Shown here: piece after piece, positions 1 through 11,700 of the stretch
Position numbering within the stretch: position 1 is the stretch's first letter
Layout: the number at the start of each line of letters is the position of its first letter
Source of the DNA: Hydractinia symbiolongicarpus
Lineage: Eukaryota; Cnidaria; Hydrozoa; Anthoathecata; Hydractiniidae
NCBI RefSeq assembly: GCF_029227915.1
Contig: NC_079879.1
Coordinates: 6,572,001 to 6,636,000, forward strand
DNA length: 64,000 nucleotides
Direction of reading: 5' to 3'
Notes under the pieces: generated by a model
Told to the model about the DNA's origin: nothing
Databases searched by the model: none
What the model saw: only the letters and a program-made list of their open reading frames with translations
Position numbers and translations under genes: made by a program

Positions 1-3000
1 GGAGACAGTGGCAAAACCTACCACAATTGTAACATGTTCATTAGATAACAATTCCACCAATCGAGGCACGACCCCAGTTTGGATTATAACACTGATTTTC
101 TCGTTTGGACCATCTGTCAAGTAAGATAAGGCCCAACAAGCATCAGCCACGACATCGTTGTCTGGATAATGGATAAGAGCTGCAAGTGCTGGTAAAGCTT
201 TTTGAATTGACTCTAACTTTGGAGGTGGATTTTTATTTCTGCAAAGGTTTGATAATGTCCATGTAACGTTGCGAAGAAATAAATGCTAAAAGTCAATGTT
301 TGCATCATCTTCAGTTAGTTCACTGCTGTTGTACCAACATTTTAATCACTGATTGTAGAAAATTACCACCAAAGCCTATTCCCTAACAAAAACTATTACT
401 TACTGGGGTGTTCTGTTTAATCAATGCAAGAAGAGGATCAACAACACCTCTGGAGATAACATAATCACGAAAGTCAGGACCGTCACCTAACAAAACAAGA
501 GCAATCCAATGTTTAAGTTGCTGCTACCCTATTTCATTTAAATGCCCAGGTGCTTGTTAGAGGAAATTCATAAGAAGAAAGTACCTGCAATGTTTCCAAG
601 AGCCCAAACAGCCTGTTCTTGAACTTGAGCGTGTTGTGATGAAAGAAGCTCAACAAAGCAGTCCACTGCACCTAAAAAGTGATGCATTTAAGCTATGACT
701 CAGAATCATTTTATTTATTTCTTGAAGATATAAGGAGATGCGAGACTTGAGATCCAAAATCTCTAAACTCTGACAGATGCAAAAAATGATTTCCAATCCC
801 ACAGATAGAAATCTACATCACAGTTCTACTAAAGGAGTACCTGCTTCTACAACTGTTCTTGTTTGCTCAGAGCTTCCAGAAGCGATATTAGTCACTGCCC
901 AAGCAGCTTCAAATTGAATAGACGTACTATGAAGTAAATATTTAAAATTATTTTTTAGTGGTTAAATTTACAGTACATAATCACAAAGTCAAACGTGTTA
1001 AATCATCCAACCTTGTTACTCATTGAGACAACACCGTCTACACTAGAATATCATACAAGTTCAGACACATTGAACCTTTTAAAATCAATTTTTTTGTATT
1101 GTATATATTAAAGCGTGTTAGTAGCAACTTTGTTAATACCAAAAAAGTATAGAAATAGTAATAAAATATGCAGCCATAATACGGGCGAATTTTAGTACTA
1201 AAACTTTCATTCAGGTAATTTGTAATAAAACGTTCAGCATACTCTTGTTTATACTGTAGTAATGTAACCAATTTCGGTACCAGGCCAGATCTATAAATTA
1301 AAAAATCAAGTGGTAAGTTACAAGTCTAGAAATTACTGCAGAGGTTGACAAATCGTGTATGCACATTGTGTATTGTCAGTGCATTCCATATAATTGTCAA
1401 ATTATAGTGGCAGTAAAAAACATTTTTAAAAACAAAGTCTGTACAAAGCATGAAGTACATAACTAAAAGTTAAACATGTGACACTCACTTGATAACTTTG
1501 TCAATTGGAGGACTTTCTGCACGAGACAACAATCGTCTAAAAACAAGTTACAAGGTAAAACTTAGTGTATACTTTATTATTTTCTTATTAAGCTGAAAAT
1601 TAAAAAATACCTTGTACTTTGCACAGCATTATATATTTCTTTATCTGCCGCAGGTACACTACTTAACAAAATCTAAAAAAGCAATTACAAAAATAGTTGT
1701 CAAAGATCATGATTCTGCTGCCAGTTTTGCTAATTGCTTTAATAATGAAAGATTTTTTTATGCATAAAAACTAATGGCATTAAGCATTTTCAATTTAATT
1801 TTCTGAGAAATAATTTTTACAAATTTTGCAAAAATTAATTCATGCAATTTTTTTCCCCTTTTTAAAAAACGATTTGCACTTTTTCTTTCTGCCTGATTTA
1901 CATAACTACAACATATAATATATTTTAAATAAAATGCTAACTGAAACAGTCTGATTATGTCTCCTACATGAAAGCCATTAAAAAACAACACATACAAATT
2001 GAGAAACAAAAGGTCATCTTGCAAAAAATTGTAGGGCTTATCTCAATTGTGAGGGAAAAAAGTAATGACTCTTACAGAATTAAAATCATTATAAATTATA
2101 AAAATGCATTTACGGTAATGGCTTAAATAAGCGCCCCCGCCCCCTTTTCTAGAAAATATTTTTATAAGCGGCTGTTTCAAATAAGCACCCCTTCCATTTG
2201 GCCAAGGCTGGGCGCTTATTCTAATTTCACACACAATTCAATGAAATTCAATGTCTTGGAATGTTTTATGAAAAGTGGCTACCAGAAATTCTGATTCTCC
2301 CCATTGTTATGAACAATCTGGAACAGAAACATCATTCTGATAAAAGAGATGTGGTGGAGGCTTTCCCCAATGATTTAGATTCCTAGGAGACATACTTCTG
2401 AAAAATAATTTAACAAGCGGCCGTCTCCAAAGGCGCCCGTTCCAATTTAGCCCCCCCCCTTTAAAGCAAAAAAATTTTATAAGCGCCCGGGCGTTTACTC
2501 AAGCTATTACGGTCATACACAATTCACAACACACATAGTTTTCTATGAAATTTCCTGTTAGCATTAGAATTCCTATTAACATTCCTGACTTTCAACTATT
2601 TTAATAAAATAGACAGCCATATTTTGTCATACCTCACAAAGAACAAATAAAATATTTAACAATTGTAAAAAAGTCTGCAATTTCTCACTTTTTTTATCTC
2701 CTCCAGTGGCAAATAAGGTGTCGGTGTCTAAAAAGACAGGTAAAATTTTATACATCATATGCAAAACAAGATTGTTCATACTGTAGTGATATAAAACAAT
2801 TAAGGACTAGTTTGTAAACTTTATCACACAAGCTTAAGGGGTCTCAGTCCTATCAATAAAAAAATAACACAAGAGCTATAAATCGCTCCCCCATGGGTAC
2901 AATAATTTAAACTGGGCAAGCAATTTGGATAAATAGGATAAGATTAAAAATGCATATTTTATCACAAAGTCTTTTTTATTTATGTTGTGTTAACTTTTAT

Positions 3001-5310
3001 GTATTTTGATTCTATTTTATTGTAAATAATTAGAAAGATAACATTGTTTCCCATGTGAGATGAATTAATGTTGCTCAGCAGAAAACTTTTTTGGAATTGG
3101 GGGGGAGCAATTAATGGCTTAGCTAGTTTCTCATTTCTCAGAATTGTGCGAGCCTTTGTGTGAGTTTTCAGTTTTCAAGTCAGCTCAGGCTAAGATCATG
3201 CTCAAGTCCCCACATAATAGCAAAACATTTTTAGGCCTGACCCAAGTTAAAATTTAAGCCTGAGCTCTCTATTACCCAAATATCACTATGTTAAAAAGCA
3301 ATTAAAACATCAAATTGTGAATACAGTAGGGAGATTTAGCTGCCATTCATGGACCAGGCTGAGTCAAGTCTCCAGTTTGGGCCACAGCATGGTAACCTTT
3401 AAAACTTGGTGCATGATGGTGAAAGCAAGTGATAGTTTAGCGCTTTTGATAGAAATAGTTTCAGATTTCTGTCAATACAGACAATATTGGGATTGGAAAG
3501 AAAAAAATTTAATATTAGTAATTATTAATGTATGGTTCTGAAACCACTGAAGATTGTTTAAAAACTATTAAAACATGATAGTAGAAAATTAAAACATCAC
3601 CTTATCACCTAAAAAATATCAGTGAAAATATTGGTGTAGTTCATTTAAGAACCATCAAAACAGGTCGAAGAGTGTGTACTATTAAAAACCATTAAAAGAT
3701 ATAATTGTAAAAAAAGCAAAACATTGACATAAATTCTTTAAAAGCTATCCATTGGATCACAAAAGGTGAAAACATGTCATAGGTTATACAAAGCAAAAAT
3801 GTCATTAGGATCTACAAAGTCTCAAAAGTTTGTTTTAAAATTATGAGTTTTAAACTTTTGTGACACTTGTAAAAGTGAGAAAAGAATTCAGTTCAGAATT
3901 TGTTCAGAAATTCCCTTCTAAGGTAATTTCTTTAAAAAGTTTTAAAATCGTTTTCACTTGTACAATTTTTTAGTTTAAGGAGAGGCGAACTGCGCCCAGC
4001 ACGATGATTATTCATGATCACTCTGTTGATTTTAAAGACCAGATCAACTGGCATGCTCTATAATAAATCAATTTACATGTTCCAGCCATCCACCATAACA
4101 AAAAAAACATCCTAAAAAAGACTGAGAATTGAGAATATTTATTTGTACATAAAACGTTGCAGAACGACATCACACCAGACCAAAAATATAAACAGTCTGT
4201 TAAAAATACCAGTTTTGATTATGTTTTTTTTCATAATTCAGTATTTTTACACATTTGCTAAACGAGTGGCTAAATTAAAAACAATGGAATATATTTCTCC
4301 TTATTGTGATGGTAACAGGTCAATACGTACAAAATAATGAATCAAATCATTTTGATTCGTAAAAAATGCAAAAGAATCCTGAAGACAGTCTCTCAAAGTT
4401 TCATGCATGGTGGAAAAAGAAACTGATTTGAAGGAACATAGATATTTGAACCTAAGTTATTAACCTTCTTGTTTTTTATTGTAAGAAACCAGCAGAGCAA
4501 GTAGACCTTTTGCAAGGTCTTATAAATAAAATAAGAGCCAACTAAATTAAAATGAACCAATGAGCTAAGAGCCGGTATGGTCACATTTAGCCCCTTCTAA
4601 ATAGTACAAGAATTAATTGTATTTGTTTAGGTGAACGAGGTCTTTTGGCTCAAAGTATTTCCTTAAAATAATCATGGGTAAGAACAATCAAAGTAAACAA
4701 TCAAAAAGTGCAGGAAATTTGTTTGTGACCAGCATCATAATATTCCCCATCTTACCTATTTCAATTTCCTTAGCAGTATGGTCTCCTGGCTAACATGTTA
4801 GGGGGAGTATTTTAAATTGGGATGGCGCTTACAACCTCTGGACAGAACGATTCCATGCTCGTTTAATTTGTTTTAAAAACAAAAGTAATGCTAAGCTACA
4901 ATGCAAGATTTATAACTGGAAGAATTTATATCTTTATTAGTTTACCTGCTGATTATTTTCCTTTAATGGACTGAGGGACGCTAAATCAGTCACATTTCTC
5001 TTCTTTAATATTTGTTCATCCTTTCTGGCCTAAAAACAAGAAAACAAATGATGTATGTTATGTGGAAGATTATTTATGACAGCTTAAAGATTATTTAATT
5101 TTACCTTGCGTAATTCAACTGTGACATCTGTACGTCTTCTTCTTAAATCCTAAAAGTTAAATTCAGTTAAGTTAGCTGAACGTAGTAAAGTAAGGCAGCC
5201 AGCCAGAGTACAATAACTGTCAAATTTTTGCAACAAAAAGCATCGCTTACGTCCATATCTTTCCTTCCATTTTTAAAATCTTTTATTCGAGAATCTACAC
5301 GCGAAGGCAT
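1..5310 (-). CDS. KPNA2: Importin subunit alpha (karyopherin alpha, KPNA2-type), 5' part, cut by left edge
   Basis: Nuclear import adaptor: it binds classical nuclear localisation signals through armadillo (ARM) repeats and recruits importin beta through an N-terminal IBB domain. Exons, in order of transcription: 5251-5310, 5105-5149, 4946-5029, 2689-2727, 1611-1672, 1489-1536, 1255-1290, 841-926, 585-671, 404-486, 22-285. All join in frame (298 residues seen); the rest lies left of the window. Residues about 11-63 are the basic IBB domain ([16 protein letters not shown]). ARM repeats follow, with hallmark pieces [51 protein letters not shown] and [16 protein letters not shown], which carry the Trp/Asn ladder that contacts NLS peptides. 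The wording of these repeats is closer to the KPNA2/Rch1 clade than to KPNA1/5/6 or KPNA3/4, from memory. Two exons are very short (36 and 39 bp). The start ATG at 5310 opens the IBB domain as in the family. The family call is certain; the subtype is less so. Confidence 0.93.
2110..2514. repeat. MITE-like element with inverted ends inside importin intron
   Basis: About 405 bp bounded by imperfect inverted ends of about 25 bp: the left end starts near 2111 (ACGGTAATGGCTTAAATAAG) and the right end finishes near 2513 as its near reverse complement (CTCAAGCTATTACGGT). The interior is rich in TAAGCG/GCGCCC motifs and C-runs. It has no coding capacity, so it reads as a non-autonomous DNA element. 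It sits wholly within the intron between importin exons 1611-1672 and 2689-2727. A related TAAGCG...GCGCTTA motif occurs near 41545-41605. Confidence 0.55.
2838..3165 (+). repeat. Dispersed repeat, copy 1 (relative of 36945-37285)
   Basis: About 320 bp in an importin intron that aligns by eye with 36945-37260 in the same orientation. Shared landmarks in the same order: CCTATCAATAAAAAAAT, ATAAATCGCTC, GCATATTTTATCACAAAGTC, TTTCCATGTG and GGAGCAATTAATGGCT. This copy has lost the clear right-hand inverted end that is still visible in the second copy. Confidence 0.6.
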
Positions 5311-5810
5311 CTTTTAGACAAACTTTAGTGACTTTTAATTTACTTTGATCAAGCTATGTTTCTTCACACCCTAACTGGCACAAGGTAAAAGTTATGTGTG
5401 ACTCTCAGAGAACCTGGCCTGGTATGCACAACGCATTATATTCAAAATAGCTAACATTTTGAATATCTTCCCTCGCTTTATTTTCATTGGCTCTTTAAAA
5501 TTAATTTGATTTATGCAAGACATTTGCAAAATCAGCATTGCAAGTTGACTAATTATGCCCGGTCCAAGCTCCCCATGATCTGTGTGGTAACATCCAAACA
5601 AAGATGGCATACCAAGCTACAGCACATGAGCAATCACAAACTTTTTTTTGTTTTTTCGTTTTTCTCTGATCGAGACAAGGATGTTGTGGGATTAATTAAA
5701 TAATATAATATTGCCTTTGATAACTGTGTATTTCTTTGACTTGTGGTAGTTCTTTCATTTTGTTCACACTTGGCTGGTGTGTGCTTATACGCTCTTAGAG
5801 AGCTGGTGGT

Positions 5811-5935
5811 GTGGTTCTCCTCTGGCTGGTCGAAATATCACGTGATCGTGTAGCTATCACTCTTTGGTTAAGGGAAAACACAGACTTTTCATGGTCAAAC
5901 TCCCACCAAAGAAGCTTTGATCAAACAAAAATTAA
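5811..5935 (+). mobile_element. Possible Ty3/gypsy-like pol fragment
   Basis: A short open stretch reads ITLWLRENTDFSWSNSHQ followed by RSFDQTK. This resembles the hinge between reverse transcriptase and RNase H of Ty3/gypsy-type LTR retrotransposons, where a hydrophobic L-rich piece precedes F-x-W and then F-x-x-(I/L)-K. Nothing else of such an element (protease, integrase or LTR) is visible, so it is a small relic, cut on its right by the LINE fragment. The similarity is from memory over about 30 residues. Confidence 0.35.
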
Positions 5936-6345
5936 AACATGCACTAACTTTCCAAAAAATTTCATAGGAATTAGCAAAATGGAGATATGGGCCGATAATT
6001 AGTAGGATCTGTTTTATTGCCACTTTTAAAAATAGGTGACACCCTTTTAGTCTTCCAACATTTAGGTACATAACCAGTAAATAAAGATTTGTTGAAAAGA
6101 CTTGATAAATAAATACTTAAAACTGACGAACTTCGGCAGTCCTAAACCAATTCCGCCCAACCTGTAGCTTTATTAAGTTTTGGTGAACTAATTATTTTTT
6201 TTACACTTTTGGTCTCAATAGGAGCCCACCGAAAATTGTGCCCGCTAATAGGTGGTTTAACATTAGTAGTGTCAGAAGAAAGTTTTAAGGCTAGTTTGGC
6301 ACCAACACTGACAAAAATGCGCTGACCAAGAGTAATATTTCTCGG
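5935..6345 (-). mobile_element. LINE (non-LTR) reverse transcriptase fragment, broken
   Basis: On the minus strand a degenerate frame carries the start of a non-LTR reverse transcriptase domain: LFNKSLFTGYVPKCWKTKRV, then SPIFKSGNKTDP and TNYRPIS, preceded by a conserved-looking SPKLNKATGW segment. In CR1/L2/Rex-like LINEs this is the block that precedes the polymerase fingers. In-frame stops interrupt it both before and after this block, and the catalytic FADD region is absent, so it is a dead fragment. Confidence 0.7.
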
Positions 6346-6937
6346 AGGATATAGATAAAACCGTTTATATATTCTATTTATTATATTTATTTATTTATTA
6401 TTGTATTTGTTATAATTAAATCCCTTAAGGGTTTAGCAAGTTTATATTTGCATGTTTAAAAACAATGCGGCTGCGAAGAAATATTAGAGCAATTATATTT
6501 CTTGTAATAGCGAGATGCATTGTGTAAACGTATTGATAAGCTATTCCCTTAAGTATTAGCGTGAAGTAATTAAATAATAAAAATCTTTCACAATGTTTCA
6601 AAAGAGTTTGCGCAAAATAGATTGCTAAAATTGATCCTGCAACCTATTGTGATTAAACAATCGATCGTGTGGGTTCTTTGTTTATTGGCGAGGCAATTAT
6701 TTTCTTAAAAAAACAAGAGCTATCGCAATGTTATTGTTCTATGTAACTATTCATGCGAGTTTCGTGTCCGCGGTAGATTACATTCAGACTGTACTGTATT
6801 GTAAGAGTTCAACCTTGATATCATTAAATTAACATGTTGTAAACATAAACTGCTTGTAGATCCTATTGGAGTTTCACTGCTTCTGTGAGTGTGTTAACTT
6901 CTTTCGTCTAGTGTCATCAGCAAAACTGGTCAATAGA

Positions 6938-7000
6938 CAGGGTATATCTCTCAATATTAGTAAGGCTAGCCATGTAAAATATGTACATTTATCTGTCTAT
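6938..7000 (+). repeat. SINE-like 3' tail, second copy of the family at 54280-54625
   Basis: The sequence from AATAGACAGGGTATATC through GGCTAGCCATGTAAAATATG to TCTGTCTATG matches, as reverse complement, 54285-54352 next to the tRNA-like SINE at 54.6 kb. Only the tail module is recognisable here; no tRNA head is visible upstream. Confidence 0.5.
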
Positions 7001-8795
7001 GTATATAGTGTATGTGGTTTGTAGAAGGTAAACACATCTTCTTCACAGGGAAAGTCCATATAAAACAACCAGGTTTTCTAGCTAATGAAATACTTTAAAG
7101 TTGAGTATTTTAGATTGTTGAATAATGTACTTATGCACACTTACATCACAGCCAATTTTTAAAGTTGGGGTCTGGGTTTTAAGAGTTGGGATTTTGGGTC
7201 GACCCTAGTTCTTGCATTCATAATTTTTGTGGTCAGAAGTCTTGACACTTATCTTTTTGATATTGATATCCAAAAATAAATTAAAAGCCATGAGCGTCGC
7301 GTACAAGAGAGGGCTGTACTGATTGGCTGAAAATTCGCATAAATTAGGTGGCCTCATTTGGCTTGTAGCTGTAACCATCTTTTCAATGCATAGTGAGTCT
7401 GGCCGTGCAAAATATAAATGTAAAATGGTGAATGCTAAAAGATGTTTAATATTATACAGAAACACAATGGGAATGTTAATGGCAGGTAAAAATGTTTCTG
7501 CTGACATTTTAGCACCACCATGTTTTTAATTTTTGAATTTTAATTTACTTGAAAATTTCTGACAATAAAACACCTTTTTGATTTGCTGTTTTAACTACTA
7601 TTTCTATTTCTGCCTGTACCAAACTCTCTTTTTCTATAATGGTAATTATATATAAATGGCAGAATAAAAATTTAGGCCTGTGAAGAAGAAAAAGTCATTA
7701 TGGCATGCTGAACTAACTTATTGTGAAAAAAGGTCTAAGAGAAAGGTAAAGTCGAGATGGAAAAGAAGAAATCAATCCTAGATGAAGAATGAAATTGCAA
7801 AATATTTGTTCTAACTTGAAATGAGTGTGACCTTAATTCTTTTTTACAGCATGTAAAGCACACAAAATACGTATCTCATATGCATATTGTGTGTGAGTTG
7901 GCATACCTTTTCTTTGTGAAGTGTGGTTTTGGTTCTGTTGTTTTGGGTTTTATAAGGCATTTTAAATCATTTTGAACACAATAAAAGACACTCAAAAACA
8001 TTACTAGTCTTGTTTCCTCAGGAAAACACACATGTTAATAGAGAATATTGTAGTATGAAATAACTTGTAACATAAAGATTTTTCAATGGAATGCAATTTG
8101 TAAACTTGGGGAATAGAGCTAGCTTCTTCCAATAAGTTGTTACGAACATCAACTAATTGTCTTATGATAATAACAAATTGGCACAAATTAAATCATCTTC
8201 TCAAAAAATTTTAATAACAGTAATATTATTGAGCTGTGTAACATCTCGATTTGATAGTAAAACAATGTTTAATGTTTACATGGGCATGCTTTATTTTTTT
8301 GAACAAAGTATGATGTCCCTCATAGCTTTTTGATTGTCATTACAAATTACAGAAATTTTGACCTTTTCTACGGACCAAGTTTTATAAGTTTATAAAAAAA
8401 TATGGCAAAGTCTAAGCCTTATACCGCTTTGTATTTGATATTTTGGAACAAAATACAGGGCTTTCTAATCCTATGTCCGTATTTTTATCACAAGAAAATC
8501 TGGCAATTTCTAAACTTTCTAGGCCTTATCTATTGAAAACATTTCATGGTATGTCATTTCAGCAATGAAAAGTTTTTGCCGTTGTAGTGCCATTGTCTAA
8601 CATCCTAAGTGATGGCAGAAATTTAATTAAAGTTGTCATTATAATTTTTGTATTCCATATTCAATATACAACCAGTCTTGACAATGTTATAAAACTATGT
8701 AATTTTGTAATTATGTACAATGTTTAGTATTGTCAAAATTAATTTTATAATCACCTAGAGAAAATAGAATTATGAAGAAAAATAAAAGGTAAAAA

Positions 8796-11700
8796 ATGGC
8801 TAAAGCAAAACGAGGTAAAAGTGGTTCTTCAACTGAAACAGCTCGATGGGAAACAGAACTTATTCAAGCTTCCTTTAACGATGTAAGTTTATTGTTACTT
8901 TTATTTTATTTATGTTGCTATATCAACACCTGAATAAATTAGTTAAGTTGCCCCCCCCCCCTTTTTTGGCCTAAGAAGTCAACAAACTTTGACACATTAT
9001 TATTATTTTGGAAGATAAGAAATTCTAATAAACTTTTACCACTGTATTTCTAGCTTAATCCCTAAACAATGACCCCTATTTATCTGAGTACTATTTTTTA
9101 TCCAATACTATATACCCTGCCAACTATTTTATGTAAAACTGGTTCATATTGAATAACCACAAATTTTAGAAACTTATTTAGGCTTAGTAAGCTATTTCTA
9201 TTTTTTTACATGAGTAACAACTGGTTGAATTAAGCAATCCATCTTACAGCCGCAAACAGTCAATCGAAAATAATGTAAAAAAAAATTCAAAAAAAATTAT
9301 TTTGTACGCAAACAGCAAACATACACAAAAGAAATACCCCTCCCCCTTTTTAACTTTTTTTTCGTTTGTTATTACATTACCTTCTCCATTCTCTCCCCAA
9401 GGATGAACATACTTTTTAAATCTTTGTTACAAAAAACATTCTTATGCACACAGCATCAGACTGTCTACGTATTATTTTTCATTTAGGAAAAGTGGAAGCC
9501 CATGGTAGTTGTTTTAGCTCCAAGTCACCATTATGACAAATTAATTATATCACTGGTATCAGATGCAATACAGTCTGGACTTAGAAAGTTGTTTAGTGTT
9601 GTTGATTATGAAGCTCTCCTAAGTGAGGTATGTGTGTTTATATTTTACATTATGGAGATTAAAGCTTAAGTAGGATGGTAAATCATTTTCTTTGTTTTTG
9701 TGATTTTGTATTCAGATTATTTTAAAAGTTTTTTATGTCACACATCAGTTTTTTTTAAAAAACTACATCAGGTGGAGTCTGATGCAATATTCCATGCAGT
9801 TTTGTCTGTCACACAAAATGATACCACAAGTAGCAAGATGTCTGCAGTACAGTATAAAAAGGACATGTGAGCCTGTGCATTTTATACACAGACCACCAAC
9901 TATTCTTAAGGTGGCAGTAACCCTTTTTTAGCTGTCCAAATAGCTGAATTATATACTCAGTGCTTTATTTATACCATTTTTTTTACTGTTTCCTAAAAAA
10001 AACAGAAAAAATATGGATCTATAGTCTGAAAATAACCTTTCGTAACTAATTATGTAAAAAAAAGAATTTCCGATTTTAAAAGGGTTTTGCCACCTTAAAA
10101 ATTGCATGGAATTAAATATGGTTTTTATGGCCAAAAGCATTTTAAAAAAATGGGCTAACTAGCAAAACTTACAATACAATCTATACTTTGTATAGGTAAA
10201 AGAAATTGCTACTCAAAACAAAGGTGGAAAGGGAAAGTCATCTGGTGGAAAACAGCATCGATTTTCTGAAGTATGTGATCAAGTGAAAAAGGTTTTAGAT
10301 CAAAACGAAACTATATCACCACAGTTACTTACAAAATTAATTAAATTCAAATTGCTTGTTATTAAAAGTAAAGATTTGGATAGAAGAGAACAAGAAAACA
10401 AGGTGGGAGTCAGTTTGTACCTGTTTGTATTTTTAAAAAACCCTTTTATTCAGTTAAACATATATTATGCAGGAAAGTCATACTTTTAAAAGGATCCTTA
10501 TAAGAAATGAGATAAAGAGAAAACTTTAAAATTGTATAAATTGTAAGGCTGGCGAATTCATGCACACCAGGCAAGAATTTTTAGCTTAAAGTGTAAAAAT
10601 TAATCATTTGGCATTAAAAAGAAAACCTTTGATTTGTTGATGCTATGTGCATCGTACCACATTACTAAAAGACATAATTGCTCTGAAGTGCTTCAAATGC
10701 TAACTAAACGTTAAAAATAACATTGAAAAATGTTTAAATCTTCTTGAAAATGTTGTTGTACCTACTGCACAAACCTGAACAAGGTGACTATTATTAAGCT
10801 TTTGTAAGTTTCTTCAGATGATCTAATCTTGTTTCGTAGTGCATGTCGAACTTTTTGAAGTTTCTAATTGAGTAAAACTTTTTCTTACTTCATAAAGTGC
10901 ATCAAGATGCTGAGCAAGTATTTTATTTGTCCTTGATTCTTCAAGAGCTGATGGTGTAGATTCCATATTGTTTTGTGTGTTGTGTTTTTTTACCAAACAT
11001 TAGTTGATAACTGCTAAAACCATGCCACATCTGTAAAGTGTTTCTTACCATGGTAGTCTATGCCAGTAGAATTTCGACACGGATCTTTGGACACTGTTAA
11101 TAATCTTTTTATTGCTGATTGCTGAAAACTAAGTCTTTCTCGGTCTGCCTCTGGGCTTTGCCCCAGGAACTATCAGAACTCTACACTTTCTTACCCAATT
11201 ATTCAAGTGCTCCGGCCAATTCAATCTTCTTATCTGGCTAACATCTTTAATTCTACGGATAATTAGCCTGTTTCTTAGCTTATCTGAACTCTGTCTGTCT
11301 CTCAGACTGACATTACACATCCATCTAACCATTCTAATATCATTCCTTTCTAAACGGTCAAGATCTTCCTGCTTCACTGCCCATGTCTCACTACCGTACA
11401 ACATAACACTTCTTACACAGGCCTCATGCAACCTACCTTTTAGCTCAATTAACAAGACTCTGCTAGTCAACAAATGAAGTAACTCTGAACTTTTTCCAAG
11501 CAGAACTTATCCTACAAGTAACACTTCTTCCAAAACCCCTTTCACTGCCCAACATATCACCTAAGTAAAGAAGTTCTCAACTAGCTCTAACGATACTTCA
11601 TTCTCTATAATCTCACCTTTGCAATGCTTGCATACAAACTGAATGTCAGCTCTTAACCTTCCATCAATACTACTGCACTTCTTATGTACCCAATGCTTGC

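Larger units (their letters stand above)
5311..8795. other. Divergent intergenic region between importin alpha and SPAG17
   Basis: The two genes are transcribed away from each other, so both promoters should lie here. I recognise no core promoter element. The region contains retrotransposon fragments at about 5811-6345 and a SINE-like 3' tail at 6938-7000, entered separately. The rest (about 7000-8795) is A+T-rich, and its short open frames look like chance or eroded repeat. Confidence 0.6.

Noticed and set aside
1038-1271. 77-residue minus-strand frame
   Set aside because: Only its first codons are real importin exon (1255-1290); the rest is intron read-through.
7205-7507. 100-residue minus-strand frame
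   Set aside because: No recognised motif; overlaps an equally open plus-strand frame; likely chance or an eroded repeat.
8948-8966. Poly-C run near SPAG17 exon 1, and a similar one near 36922
   Set aside because: Simple homopolymers without further structure.
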